Source of the DNA: Pseudoalteromonas arabiensis
Lineage (GTDB): Bacteria; Pseudomonadota; Gammaproteobacteria; Enterobacterales; Alteromonadaceae
Direction: 5' to 3'
Assembly: GCF_001550155.1 (NCBI RefSeq)
Contig: NZ_LRUF01000004.1
Span: forward strand, 1-64,000
DNA: 64,000 nt
Shown here: in pieces, positions 28,547 to 37,521 of the stretch
How the letters are laid out: every line of letters begins with the position of its first letter
Numbering within the stretch: the stretch's first letter is position 1
Translations under genes and position numbers: made by a program
The notes under the pieces: model-generated
Told to the model about the DNA's origin: nothing
Database searches by the model: none
Seen by the model: only the letters and a program-made list of their open reading frames with translations

Positions 28547-29398
28547 ATGAGACTAGGTTTGCTTTTTTTAATAATGCTGACCTTAAGCACAGCTTTCGCT
28601 AGTGATAAGAGTAAGCTTATAATTCTATCTCATGCATATTTCGACAATGAAACTGATAAAAATAGCGTTAACTACCATCTAGTCAAAGCAATTCAGCCAG
28701 CACTCGGTAATGAGTTCCATCTTAAGCTACAGTTTACAAATCATGCACGCCAAATTAAACGTTTATCAAGTAACGAACCTAGCTGTACTTTTAATGCGAT
28801 AAAAACACCAGAACGCAAACAGAACATGTTGTTTTCAACAGTTCCAACATTTATGCATGTGCAACGACAGTTATTTGGTCTTAAAAATGAACTAAAAAGT
28901 AAACCTTCTGACATTTCAGTGGAACAACTCCTACACAAAAACTATATTTTCGGAATAATTGGATCCACAAGTTATCAACAACTGGACAAATTGTTTGCAA
29001 GTAATGCCTCAAATGTAGCTGTTATATATGGTGAAAACCCATTTTTACAACTAAGTAATCTACTCATGAACAATCGTATCGATTTCATTATTGGTTACCA
29101 AGAAACGTTATTTGCTCATTTAACCGTTGAGCAACAGTCTCTTATTGAATCCCGTCCTATTATTGAGTTACCTAAATTTATAAATGGGTATTTTGCTTGT
29201 AGTAAAACACCGCAAGGTCGCAGGGCCATGGAATTAATGAACAATTACATGAAAACCCATGATATGGCTGCCTACCTTAAAGAAATCCATACTAATAATA
29301 GCCGCCCAGAAGATACCCAAGCAATGCTCGACATTTATACTAAAACATACGGGATAAATTTTAAAAACGCCCCTTCACCTGTTCAAAAAACACACTGA
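28547..29398 (+). CDS. Periplasmic amino-acid-binding-type (SBP_bac_3-like) protein
   Basis: A 283-residue exported protein. The signal peptide covers about 1-18 (MRLGLLFLIMLTLSTAFA). The mature part has features of transporter substrate-binding domain proteins of the SBP_bac_3 fold, including FNAIKTPERKQNMLFSTVP and a second lobe with FIIGYQETLF. No transporter subunits are adjacent. It follows the DUF1338 gene by 17 bp with an AAAGGA site, so it is probably the last gene of the ast transcription unit. A ligand related to arginine catabolism is a guess from context. Confidence 0.7.
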   Translation: MRLGLLFLIMLTLSTAFASDKSKLIILSHAYFDNETDKNSVNYHLVKAIQPALGNEFHLKLQFTNHARQIKRLSSNEPSCTFNAIKTPERKQNMLFSTVPTFMHVQRQLFGLKNELKSKPSDISVEQLLHKNYIFGIIGSTSYQQLDKLFASNASNVAVIYGENPFLQLSNLLMNNRIDFIIGYQETLFAHLTVEQQSLIESRPIIELPKFINGYFACSKTPQGRRAMELMNNYMKTHDMAAYLKEIHTNNSRPEDTQAMLDIYTKTYGINFKNAPSPVQKTH

Positions 29399-29637
29399 AA
29401 ATAATTCAAAAAATCTTTGAAATAATGCTTGCGCAAATAAAAAAGCAGATCTATTATCTCGCCGCTTCTTGATGATAGCCAATCCGAGTACATTGCAAAC
29501 CTAGTTTGTAGCAAGGCGATAGAGCAACTATCCAAGAGTGTATTTGATTGCACAGAACATACGGTGCGCTTAATAACACTCAACTGACTTGGACTTCCAT
29601 TTTTTTCCGAGCAGTTGCTTAATTGCCGGAGAGTAAA

Positions 29638-30855
29638 ATGGCTATTTCAACACTTACACAAGACTTAACAATCAAAGTACCTGCAGCATCGGTTGCTGCA
29701 AACGAATCAATAGCACAACCATCAAATCAATTTATTGAGCAACTTGTTGCCCAACATGGTGCGCCATTAATGGTGCTAGATTGTGAATCTGTACGCCACC
29801 AGTACCGTGCACTAAGCCGTGCTTTACCTGGTGTTGTTTTACACTTTGCATTAAAGCCACTTCCTCATGCAGCAGTTGTTCGCACGCTTTTAGAAGAAGG
29901 TGCCAGCTTTGATTTAGCAACCAGCGGTGAAGTTGACTTAGTTGCCAGCCAAGGTGTACCAAGTGATCGTACTATTCACACGCACCCTATCAAGCGTGAC
30001 CGTGATATTCGTGATGCCCTTGAATATGGTTGTAACGTGTTTGTGGTTGATAACATCAATGAACTAGAAAAGTTCATTGCATACAAAGACCGCGTTGAGT
30101 TACTTGTTCGCTTAAGTTTTCGTAATGCAGAGTCATTCGCGGATTTATCGAAAAAATTTGGCTGTAGCCCTGCAATGGCTATTGAGATCATTACTTACGC
30201 GCAACAACTAGGTATTCGTATCAAAGGTTTGTCGTTCCATGTTGGTTCACAAACAGCGAGCCCTGCTAAATACGTAACAGCAATTGCTGCATGTAACCAA
30301 GTGATTAACGATGTAGCTGCATTGGGACTACCTGCACTTAGTACGCTTGATATCGGCGGTGGTTTCCCAGTGCCGTACAACAAAGACGTGCTGCCAATTG
30401 ATGAGTTTTGTGCGCCGATTAATGATGCCTTAGCACAGTTACCAGAGACAGTTCGCGTCATTGCAGAACCAGGTCGCTTTATTGTTGCCAGCGCTGTAAC
30501 CAGTGTTGCATCGGTAATGGGTCAAGCTGTACGTGAAGGTAAACCTTGGTACTACCTAGATGATGGTATTTATGGCTCATTCAGTGGTTTAATGTTTGAT
30601 GAAGCCTCATACCCAATAGAGTCGCTAAAACAATCGAACGAACGTGTAGAGTCGGTATTGGCAGGCCCAACTTGTGACAGCATCGATGTGGTGAGTGAGT
30701 CAATCATGCTACCCAAATTAAGCAACGGTGATTTAATCATCAGTCGTATGATGGGTGCTTACACATTAGCAACCGCAACAGATTTTAACTTCTTCAAACG
30801 TGCTGACGTTATTGTACTGAATGATGTAGTACAGGTTGATGCACTCACTGGTTAA
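29638..30855 (+). CDS. Ornithine-decarboxylase-type PLP enzyme (fold III)
   Basis: A 405-residue alanine-racemase-fold decarboxylase of the eukaryotic ODC/LysODC type. The PLP lysine is in FALKPLPH, followed by SFDLATSGEVDLV; HVGSQ, GGGFP, EPGRF and the active-site Cys in GPTCDSID are all present, as is a C-terminal GAY motif. It probably makes putrescine from ornithine (or cadaverine from lysine). I start at ATG 29638 after GGAGA; the upstream TTG is part of the leader. The roughly 240-bp spacer before it suggests its own promoter. Its location next to the ast genes links it to arginine/ornithine metabolism. Confidence 0.87.
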   Translation: MAISTLTQDLTIKVPAASVAANESIAQPSNQFIEQLVAQHGAPLMVLDCESVRHQYRALSRALPGVVLHFALKPLPHAAVVRTLLEEGASFDLATSGEVDLVASQGVPSDRTIHTHPIKRDRDIRDALEYGCNVFVVDNINELEKFIAYKDRVELLVRLSFRNAESFADLSKKFGCSPAMAIEIITYAQQLGIRIKGLSFHVGSQTASPAKYVTAIAACNQVINDVAALGLPALSTLDIGGGFPVPYNKDVLPIDEFCAPINDALAQLPETVRVIAEPGRFIVASAVTSVASVMGQAVREGKPWYYLDDGIYGSFSGLMFDEASYPIESLKQSNERVESVLAGPTCDSIDVVSESIMLPKLSNGDLIISRMMGAYTLATATDFNFFKRADVIVLNDVVQVDALTG

Positions 30856-30902
30856 CTATTTCCTCGACTAAAAGCATGTAAGTCAACATGCTTTAGCTTT
30901 AC

Positions 30903-30937
30903 AAAACGCAGCTGCTCATTCCAGCTGCGTTTTTATT
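30903..30937. terminator. Bidirectional intrinsic terminator
   Basis: AAAACGCAGCTG (30903-30914) pairs perfectly with CAGCTGCGTTTT (30922-30933) around a 7-nt loop, with a T-run to 30934 on the plus strand and A-run symmetry on the other. It sits between the convergent decarboxylase gene and lipoprotein gene and can serve both. Confidence 0.85.
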
Positions 30938-30945
30938 TCATGCAA

Positions 30946-31416
30946 TTAAACAGTACCTTCTAAACACTGTTTCTTTCTTAGCTGATCTTCGATTACTAAA
31001 GGACGTTTCAGCTCCTGGGTAATTACTTCTGAGGCTTGATTACCCGTCTCTTTATCTGCGAACCAAATAGAAATTTTATCTCCCTTTACTTCACGGTTTA
31101 ACGTGTAGTTTCCGCCTTCTTTAAAGTTCATATCAAATCGAGCAAAAGCATTCTTTTCAGAAGATGGGAAATCTCTTTCACTAATTACGGCTTTAACCCA
31201 AAGAACGTGGTCGCCAGCTTCGTACTGCCTTGCTTGCTCCCAAGCTGAAACAGACTTGCTATTACACATTAAGTACACATAATCTCTTTGCTTACCATGC
31301 TCATATTGAAAGTTTTCAACTCGAAACTTTCCTTCGTCTATATCCTTTTTAATAGGCAACGCACTACATGCTGTCATTAAAACTGCTGAAACTACTAGGC
31401 TTGAATGTTTAATCAT
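30946..31416 (-). CDS. Small lipoprotein of unknown function
   Basis: A 156-residue predicted lipoprotein: signal peptide with lipobox LMTAC (Cys at 17) followed by SALPIKKDI. The mature part is mixed alpha/beta with no recognised domain. A clear GGAG lies seven bases before the ATG. That site begins directly after the T-run of the hairpin that ends the TonB-receptor gene, so expression needs either readthrough or a promoter inside the receptor's 3' end. Confidence 0.65.
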   Translation of the reverse strand: MIKHSSLVVSAVLMTACSALPIKKDIDEGKFRVENFQYEHGKQRDYVYLMCNSKSVSAWEQARQYEAGDHVLWVKAVISERDFPSSEKNAFARFDMNFKEGGNYTLNREVKGDKISIWFADKETGNQASEVITQELKRPLVIEDQLRKKQCLEGTV

Positions 31417-31429
31417 ATTTTTTCTCCAT

Positions 31430-31462
31430 AAAAAAAGCGCCCTCTTATAAAGTAGGCGCTTT
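31430..31462 (-). terminator. Intrinsic terminator after the TonB-receptor gene
   Basis: On the minus strand, AAAGCGCC and GGCGCTTT arms flank a loop of about 13 nt, then a seven-T run (complement of 31430-31436). It lies 33 bp after the receptor stop codon and about 14 bp before the lipoprotein gene. Confidence 0.8.
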
Positions 31463-31494
31463 CTGTTTAAAAATCAAGCAATAAGCTTAAGTTT

Positions 31495-34464
31495 TTAGAA
31501 CGTCATGTTGAAAACCATTTCAACAGTACGTGGTGTCTGCCAAGAAACTGGTGAACCGAACTGTGCATTACCATTGAATGCAGCTTCCGATTCAGCAACC
31601 TCTTCATAGTTAGTTACATTGCTCGCATCGAACAAGTTTTCAATTTGAAGAGATACGAAAGCAGAATCAAATACGTCTAAGTAGCTAAGGTCATACTTGA
31701 AGTTAACATCTACTGTCGCAGTCCAAGGAGTTCTACCAAAGCTACCACGTGAGAATTTAGTGTCACCTACATAGTAAGTATCACCATAGTGATAGCTTCC
31801 TTGGTCTGGGTAGTAACCAGCACCCAGTGCGTTACGAGGACGGCCTGAAGTTAGACGCGTATTCATACCAACGATTAGATTGTCTGATATCGCATATGAA
31901 CCAAAGATTTTCAGTGAATGGCGACGGTCATTAGGTAAGTAACCATTAGCGCCGTCCATTAGGTATGGGTAATCCCAGTCTGTTGTTAGACCAGCATCAT
32001 CCTGACCGTTATCAGATTTAACGTAACCTTCCGCATTACCATAGCTTTGTGACCATGTGTAGTTCGCTTTAAGCATCCATTGACCATCCCATGCTCTTTC
32101 AAGCATTAAGTCAACAGCGTTGTAGTTACGTTTTGCTTCTGGGTAACCTAGCTGTTCAGCTGTGAAGTTATAGTCCTCTAAAACACCGTCACCGTCAGCG
32201 TCATATTGGAAAGATGCGCCTTTACCTGGGTTAAGCAATAAGAAATGATCATCATCAATACCGATGCTTTCAAATGCTTTTTCTGCACTCGCATCATCAA
32301 TTACACTCTTAAGTTCACGACGAGTATATTTGATACCTGCTGACCAGTCTTCATTGATCATACCTTGATAACCAATGATGAATTCATCTTGATACATTGC
32401 TTCAAGGCTTGAAGAACGAACACTTACAGGGCTAGGTGCTGTACCGTCACCAAATACAACTGTGTCACCAAGCTTACCACCTAATTGTGGAACATCATCT
32501 GAGCCGATGCTGTCAATTTGGTAATAGTCATGTGTATAAAGCTCTGCACCTGCTAAACGAACGTTAGTATTTGATGCTACTGGTAAATGATAACGACCTG
32601 CATTGGCAAATACTTTATGCTCACCATCTGCAAAGATGTCGTATGCGATACCTAAACGAGGAGCAAACTGATTGCTCATTTCAACGAATGTTTCACCGTC
32701 AGCATTTAAGTTTTCGAAACTTTCCCAACGGAAACCGATGTTTAGAGTTAGTTGATCATTTACATTCCAAACATCTTCAATGTAGAACGCTTCATTGTTG
32801 ATATCAAATTCGCCACCAACTTCATAGTTACGTACACGAACATAACGACCAGACTCTTGGATTGTATAACCATTTGGTAATACAGCACCTGCTTCATAGT
32901 TTTGGTATGCGTAGTAGATATCACCAGAAAGGTTTACAACACTCGTTGATGTATTTTTCTCTGCGTCGTAACCGAAACGCAAGTTGTGATTGTCTGTTAC
33001 TAACCAGTCAACGTCAAAACGATATTGCTTACGTTCGTCACTATTATCTTCAATAGTAAAAGACGCCCAACAACCTAAGTTTTGACCAGATGAAAGGTCA
33101 TAAATTACTGGACAATCTGCGCCATCAGCTGTTGTAGTATCCGTAAACTCAACTTTACCTGCCATTGCAGAGATTGATAAATAATCTGTAATGTTACCGT
33201 TATAACGAACAGACCAGCTTTTACCACCAGACAAGGTTTCAGAATTTAGAGCCGTGTCTTTGATGATATTGCCATCTGCATCCAAGTCGTAATCAGTAGT
33301 CGCAAGAGTACTTTCGTCTTTGAACATCCATGCAGATAAAGAGTGATCTTCATTAATATTCCAATCTAAACGTGCCAAGTAATAAGGGTCATCATCCTTA
33401 CGAATACGCATACCGTTACCACGATTGATAAGATCTTCGTATTCATTATCACGCATTTCATAAAGACCATAGAAGAATAATGTATCTTCAATTAGAGCAC
33501 CACTTGCAAAAATATCTGTTTTGCTTGTTTCACGCGCATCACGGCTATTATCAACAATAACGTCACCAACACGGTTAGCACAAGTCTCAACTATGTCACC
33601 GTTTACAACTTTTTGCTGACAGTCATCGGCTTGATAGTACGAACTAGGGCGGTCACCGTATAGCGAGCCAAGATCTTGTCTATGTTGTAGACCAAATTTA
33701 AACTCATTAGTACCCGATTTAGTTACAGAGCTTACTACACCACCTGTTGAGCGACCAAATTCAGCTGAGTAACCACCCGTTTTAACTTGGAAAGATTCAT
33801 AAGCTAAGAAAGGAATAGTCGCACCACCAACACCATTACGGAAGTTTGTCATGTTAAGACCGTTCACGTAATAAACGTTTTCAGCTTGAGATGCACCACC
33901 AAAGCTTGCAAGTGAGTTACCTTTCGCATCTTCGAAACGAGAATCACCTAAGTTAACACCTGGAGCAAGTAATGCTACTGATGTGATATCAGGCGCAACT
34001 GGTAAACGGTTTAGTTCATCAGCAGAAATATTGAAAGAAGCCTCTGAGCTTGTTGTATCAACGCGAGCAATTCGGCTACCCGTTACAGAAATAACCTCTA
34101 AGTTACCCTCTATCATCTCTACTTCAAGCGCTGCAACTTTACCAATTCCGATTGTTACGTCTTTAAGTTCAGATGTTTGATAACCACTTTTTTCAATGCG
34201 AATATTGTAAACACCTACAGGAATTGAATTTAAGTTGAACTGACCTCTAGAGTCTACGATAAGCGTTTTCGTGAAACCATTTGTCTCGTTCGTAATAGTA
34301 ACAGTTGCACCGGCAATTGGTGCATCGCCTTGTTGCTGTGTTACTACCCCTTTAATTGCACCATCAACGTTACTTGCTAGTGACTGCGCACTGTAAAGTG
34401 TTAAAGATGAGCAAACGGCAACGCATAAAGCCGCTTTTTTGAATATGTTGTTTTTATGTATCAT
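31495..34464 (-). CDS. Oar-type TonB-dependent outer-membrane receptor
   Basis: A 989-residue outer-membrane protein. A signal peptide (about 1-31) is followed by a carboxypeptidase-regulatory-like beta-sandwich domain (about 35-115; IKGVVTQQQGDAPIAGATVT), a plug domain (about 125-260, with YYVNGLNMTNFRNGVGG and KTGGYSAEFGR), and a 22-strand barrel ending in the usual C-terminal Phe. The class imports large substrates with TonB/ExbBD energy; the substrate here is unknown. It is monocistronic by its terminator. AGGG lies before the start codon. Confidence 0.9.
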   Translation of the reverse strand: MIHKNNIFKKAALCVAVCSSLTLYSAQSLASNVDGAIKGVVTQQQGDAPIAGATVTITNETNGFTKTLIVDSRGQFNLNSIPVGVYNIRIEKSGYQTSELKDVTIGIGKVAALEVEMIEGNLEVISVTGSRIARVDTTSSEASFNISADELNRLPVAPDITSVALLAPGVNLGDSRFEDAKGNSLASFGGASQAENVYYVNGLNMTNFRNGVGGATIPFLAYESFQVKTGGYSAEFGRSTGGVVSSVTKSGTNEFKFGLQHRQDLGSLYGDRPSSYYQADDCQQKVVNGDIVETCANRVGDVIVDNSRDARETSKTDIFASGALIEDTLFFYGLYEMRDNEYEDLINRGNGMRIRKDDDPYYLARLDWNINEDHSLSAWMFKDESTLATTDYDLDADGNIIKDTALNSETLSGGKSWSVRYNGNITDYLSISAMAGKVEFTDTTTADGADCPVIYDLSSGQNLGCWASFTIEDNSDERKQYRFDVDWLVTDNHNLRFGYDAEKNTSTSVVNLSGDIYYAYQNYEAGAVLPNGYTIQESGRYVRVRNYEVGGEFDINNEAFYIEDVWNVNDQLTLNIGFRWESFENLNADGETFVEMSNQFAPRLGIAYDIFADGEHKVFANAGRYHLPVASNTNVRLAGAELYTHDYYQIDSIGSDDVPQLGGKLGDTVVFGDGTAPSPVSVRSSSLEAMYQDEFIIGYQGMINEDWSAGIKYTRRELKSVIDDASAEKAFESIGIDDDHFLLLNPGKGASFQYDADGDGVLEDYNFTAEQLGYPEAKRNYNAVDLMLERAWDGQWMLKANYTWSQSYGNAEGYVKSDNGQDDAGLTTDWDYPYLMDGANGYLPNDRRHSLKIFGSYAISDNLIVGMNTRLTSGRPRNALGAGYYPDQGSYHYGDTYYVGDTKFSRGSFGRTPWTATVDVNFKYDLSYLDVFDSAFVSLQIENLFDASNVTNYEEVAESEAAFNGNAQFGSPVSWQTPRTVEMVFNMTF

Positions 34465-34837
34465 AATTTTCCCTGAATTATTATTTTAGTTACTTTCGCA
34501 CTTTCGATGTAACAAAATATTTTTACCATTAACACGTGGTATATACAAGTGTTTATTGAAACTTTCTGATAACATTTCATTAAGAAAAAAACACACTATA
34601 TTCAACAACATCTATAAAAACACCTTTTGTTCCTGATAACAAAACAATATAAAAATTGTAAATATGAGGTTTACTAAAAAGATTTTCGAGGGAAAAATCA
34701 GAATGAATTAGGTATCACTTTATGCTTGAAATGACTTTTTGGTACATAAAGTTAACAAAAATTTTTGTAGTTTGAATTAAATAATCACTTGAGAGTGTGG
34801 AGCTAAATAAATTATCGCCACTCCACATTTAAATAGA
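34465..34837. promoter_or_regulatory. Intergenic region upstream of the TonB receptor
   Basis: About 370 bp, strongly AT-rich, between the receptor start and the end of the QEGLA-protein gene (same strand). It should hold the receptor promoter; a loose candidate on the minus strand is TTGTAT near 34545 with an A/T-rich -10 about 17 bases on. A short AACAC/GTGTT inverted repeat surrounds that position. A TGTGGAG/CTCCACA stem near 34796-34826 without a T-run may mark the end of the upstream transcript. No gene or RNA recognised. Confidence 0.35.
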
Positions 34838-36118
34838 TCAAATAAACAATGGTTTGTAATCGTTTTCTAATTGCTCAAACGACAAGTTGCCAATAAAACG
34901 ACCAAAGCTCAGCCACGTTGCTAGGCCTCGCAAGTCTTTAAAGTGTGGCGGAATAAATTTAGGGTCTTCAATCACACCTAAATCATGCAATTGTGATATC
35001 AGTCTGAAATCGTCTATTGAGATTTTACCAACCAATAGCAAGTGCAATTGATCAATTCGGCCTAACTGAATGGCAACTCGTATTAGGTTATACACCAACA
35101 CGAAACCTTTAATATAGGCAATATCTTTTGTAAAAGGTAAGCCTGTTGCTGTACTTCCTCTAAACACGCGTTGAGTGAGCGTGTAGCTGTCGTCCTTGCT
35201 CAAGCCTTGTGCTACATAGTCACGATAAATGTCTACAAATTCAGCGCCATCAATAACCTTGGTAATCCCTTGAATACGGTTAACTAATTTTGCTAAACGT
35301 CGAGGCGTCGACTTTAAGGTAATAATTTCGGTCAACACCGCAAGGCCTTCTTGGGTAACCGTAGAGCTCGGTGTGCCTTTACTTAAACAAGTTAAATAAG
35401 GCTGCGCAAGACCGTTTTGGGTCGTCCCCACATGGATCCAGCCTTCATGCACTTCAAGAATATCAAGCTCCCGCTGTGAAAACTTAACATCTTGATTAAG
35501 TTTAATGTTGTTTGCACCCGCTGCAGCGTCACTAACAATACCGTCGCTCAGAATGACCTCAACATCGATACCCGGCATTGTTTGAGCCACTTGCGATGCT
35601 AAAATTTTAACTGCATCTTCTGCATCAATATTTTTGGGATCATCAGGCAATATATCGGCATCGAGCATACTCTTTAGCGGCTGCTCAAGCATAGTGGCAA
35701 GCTCAGCAAGTGAAGGCTCTCCAGCATGGAATAAATCTTTGGGGTGACCAAATAGTTCAACAGAAAGATCATGAAATTCAGGCGTGCCACGATACTCAAT
35801 CATACTAAGTACAGTTTTATATTCAGTACACATCTTGCTCATGAATTGGGCAATCGGATTGAGTTGCCCTAACTGGCTGATGATATCGCGATTTAAATCA
35901 GAAAACGCACGGCGTAACTCACTTGGTACAAAACCAAGATCACGTTGCTGGTAATAGGCTTGATCAACCGTTGGGTTTTTCTGGCATTTATGCTTAAAAA
36001 ACTCTTCTTTGATCTGTTTATCCCAATTGATCGCATCAAGAATACGAATGGGTGTTTGCAGTGCGATTAATCGGTCAGATAACTCGCGTGTTTTTGCTAA
36101 TAATGCCTTATCTATCAT
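34838..36118 (-). CDS. QEGLA-motif putative metallopeptidase (DUF1704/MATCAP family)
   Basis: A 426-residue cytoplasmic protein of the family once labelled flavohemoglobin expression-modulating QEGLA protein (DUF1704). It carries HEGWIH at 224-229, a HEXXXH zinc-binding pattern, and QEGLA at 256-260, which supplies the next conserved Glu. Eukaryotic relatives (MATCAP) are tubulin carboxypeptidases with HEXXXH, so a peptidase activity is plausible; the bacterial substrate is unknown. The start at 36118 is fixed by an in-frame TAG two codons upstream. There is no free ribosome-binding site: a perfect 12-bp hairpin ends directly at the ATG. Confidence 0.8.
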   Translation of the reverse strand: MIDKALLAKTRELSDRLIALQTPIRILDAINWDKQIKEEFFKHKCQKNPTVDQAYYQQRDLGFVPSELRRAFSDLNRDIISQLGQLNPIAQFMSKMCTEYKTVLSMIEYRGTPEFHDLSVELFGHPKDLFHAGEPSLAELATMLEQPLKSMLDADILPDDPKNIDAEDAVKILASQVAQTMPGIDVEVILSDGIVSDAAAGANNIKLNQDVKFSQRELDILEVHEGWIHVGTTQNGLAQPYLTCLSKGTPSSTVTQEGLAVLTEIITLKSTPRRLAKLVNRIQGITKVIDGAEFVDIYRDYVAQGLSKDDSYTLTQRVFRGSTATGLPFTKDIAYIKGFVLVYNLIRVAIQLGRIDQLHLLLVGKISIDDFRLISQLHDLGVIEDPKFIPPHFKDLRGLATWLSFGRFIGNLSFEQLENDYKPLFI

Positions 36119-36150
36119 GCTCTAGGCTCACTGTGTAATGAGCCTAGAGC
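36119..36150 (-). promoter_or_regulatory. Perfect 12-bp hairpin abutting a start codon
   Basis: GCTCTAGGCTCA (36119-36130) pairs with TGAGCCTAGAGC (36139-36150) around an 8-nt loop. On the minus strand the 3' arm ends at the base before ATG 36118, and the only SD-like GAG lies inside it. No T-run follows, so it is a poor terminator; it could instead block ribosome entry. It also lies 48 bp after the stop of the thioredoxin-like gene. Confidence 0.55.
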
Positions 36151-36197
36151 ATAGGCTAAATTTGTATAATTACAAAGCTAAATTAATCGGTTTTTAG

Positions 36198-37064
36198 CTA
36201 AAATTTAGCCTGTGTAGTGGCTAACTTTCCATCGTTGTAGATAAGTAAAGTTGGTACCGAATTAATGCCATTTTCGAGAAATAAATCGTTACCATAATCG
36301 ATTGAAACCGGCATACTTGCAGAGAATTTATCAACATATTCTTGCACTGCACTTTGATCGGTCCACAGCTGGCTCACTTTAACTTCCACATCAATTCCTT
36401 GCTCTGTCAACTTATTAACATGTTGCTGTGCTAATACACATTGCTTTGCCATAGCAGGGCGAGTGTCGGCTAAGTACCAGTCGCACCACGTTGCGGTGAA
36501 TAGCACTGCTTTTTTGCCTTTTTTCGGAATAGTCAATGGAGTCGCTTGGCCTTGTTTTTCGCTAAGCAGTCGTGCTTTTTCAACTTTGCCATTGTGTGAT
36601 AACAAACGTAATGTGTTATCAAGCGGCTTATCGGCTTCGTGGCCTTGAAAAATCACTTTCTCATCGCTATCAATTAACACATGAAAAGGGGTGCCCATAA
36701 ATTCATAATGTTTCGCAACTTGGCCTGTGTGATCCGTAAATAGTGGCATACTAAGTGAGAAACGCTCTTTAACCTTAGCAACAGCGTGTGCATCATCATT
36801 GAGGTCGATATTAATAGCTACAAATTGAATTTTATCGCCATATTGCTCATAAGCATGCTGAAAATGCGGCATCTGCTCCATACATGGCTTGCACCAGGTA
36901 GCCCAAAACTTTAAGTAAACTGGTTTCTTGCCTAAGTAACTGCCAAGTTTAACAATTTGTCCTGCTTCATTTTCTAAAACAAGGGGGGGTGTATTCGCCG
37001 ATATTCTTTGGCTAACAAGCAACAAGCCTGTTAGCAGCACCAAAGGAAAAAACTTATATTTCAT
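36198..37064 (-). CDS. Periplasmic two-domain thioredoxin-like protein
   Basis: A 288-residue exported protein with signal peptide (about 1-23). Domain 1 (about 25-155) is a TlpA/ResA-type redoxin with active site WCKPC (C58, C61) and the cis-Pro region MGTPFHVL. Domain 2 (about 180-288) is a second thioredoxin-like fold whose active-site stretch reads ATWCDWYLADTRP, keeping C194 but with Tyr where the second Cys should be; another Cys occurs at 209. It probably handles periplasmic thiol-disulfide exchange. It lies about 80 bp upstream of the QEGLA gene on the same strand. Confidence 0.82.
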   Translation of the reverse strand: MKYKFFPLVLLTGLLLVSQRISANTPPLVLENEAGQIVKLGSYLGKKPVYLKFWATWCKPCMEQMPHFQHAYEQYGDKIQFVAINIDLNDDAHAVAKVKERFSLSMPLFTDHTGQVAKHYEFMGTPFHVLIDSDEKVIFQGHEADKPLDNTLRLLSHNGKVEKARLLSEKQGQATPLTIPKKGKKAVLFTATWCDWYLADTRPAMAKQCVLAQQHVNKLTEQGIDVEVKVSQLWTDQSAVQEYVDKFSASMPVSIDYGNDLFLENGINSVPTLLIYNDGKLATTQAKF

Positions 37065-37253
37065 TGTGCGATCCTCAAATAAAACGTAGCTTAAGCGTAA
37101 GGTAAGCCAAAGGATTGTAAATTTTCGACATCAGCCATGCTAATGTCATTTTAATGATTTATCGCAAAGTAAAGCTTATTAACACTCAAAACATTAAGAA
37201 TAGCACTAAACTTTTTATAGATAGTAAACGTATTACACCAAAAAGGAGTCATC

Positions 37254-37514
37254 ATGAAAAACGAGTTAGACGGTAAATTAATTCTTTCTGTGTATGAGAA
37301 AATTATTCAACACGGTGAAGATCACGAAGACGGTAAACTCTATGAAGGTATTTGCGCTTTTTCAGATATCGATGGCTATACAGTATATCTAAAAGGCAGC
37401 GGTGTATTACTGCGCTTTGGTTTTCACAATACCTATCACCTTGACTATCAACACGAAAAAAATAAAGAAGACTTTTTAAAGAAAGTGCTTTATATCGCAG
37501 AAAAGGAACTATGA
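37254..37514 (+). CDS. DUF3081-family small protein
   Basis: An 86-residue cytoplasmic protein matching my memory of the DUF3081 family of Vibrio and Alteromonadales: MKNELDGKLILSVYEKI, then AFSDIDGYTVYLKGSGV and GFHNTYHLDY. Function unknown. An AAAAAGGAG site is well spaced before the ATG, implying good translation. It is followed after 7 bp by another small gene and has its own upstream promoter space (divergent from the thioredoxin-like gene, 189 bp). Confidence 0.72.
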   Translation: MKNELDGKLILSVYEKIIQHGEDHEDGKLYEGICAFSDIDGYTVYLKGSGVLLRFGFHNTYHLDYQHEKNKEDFLKKVLYIAEKEL

Positions 37515-37521
37515 ATACATA

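Noticed and set aside
29399..29637. Structured RNA or riboswitch before the decarboxylase gene
   Set aside because: Only short AT-rich stems such as CAAAC/GTTTG were seen; no known fold recognised.
36119..36150. Hairpin read as terminator of the thioredoxin-like gene
   Set aside because: No T-run follows on the minus strand; the next bases are the ATG of the following gene.
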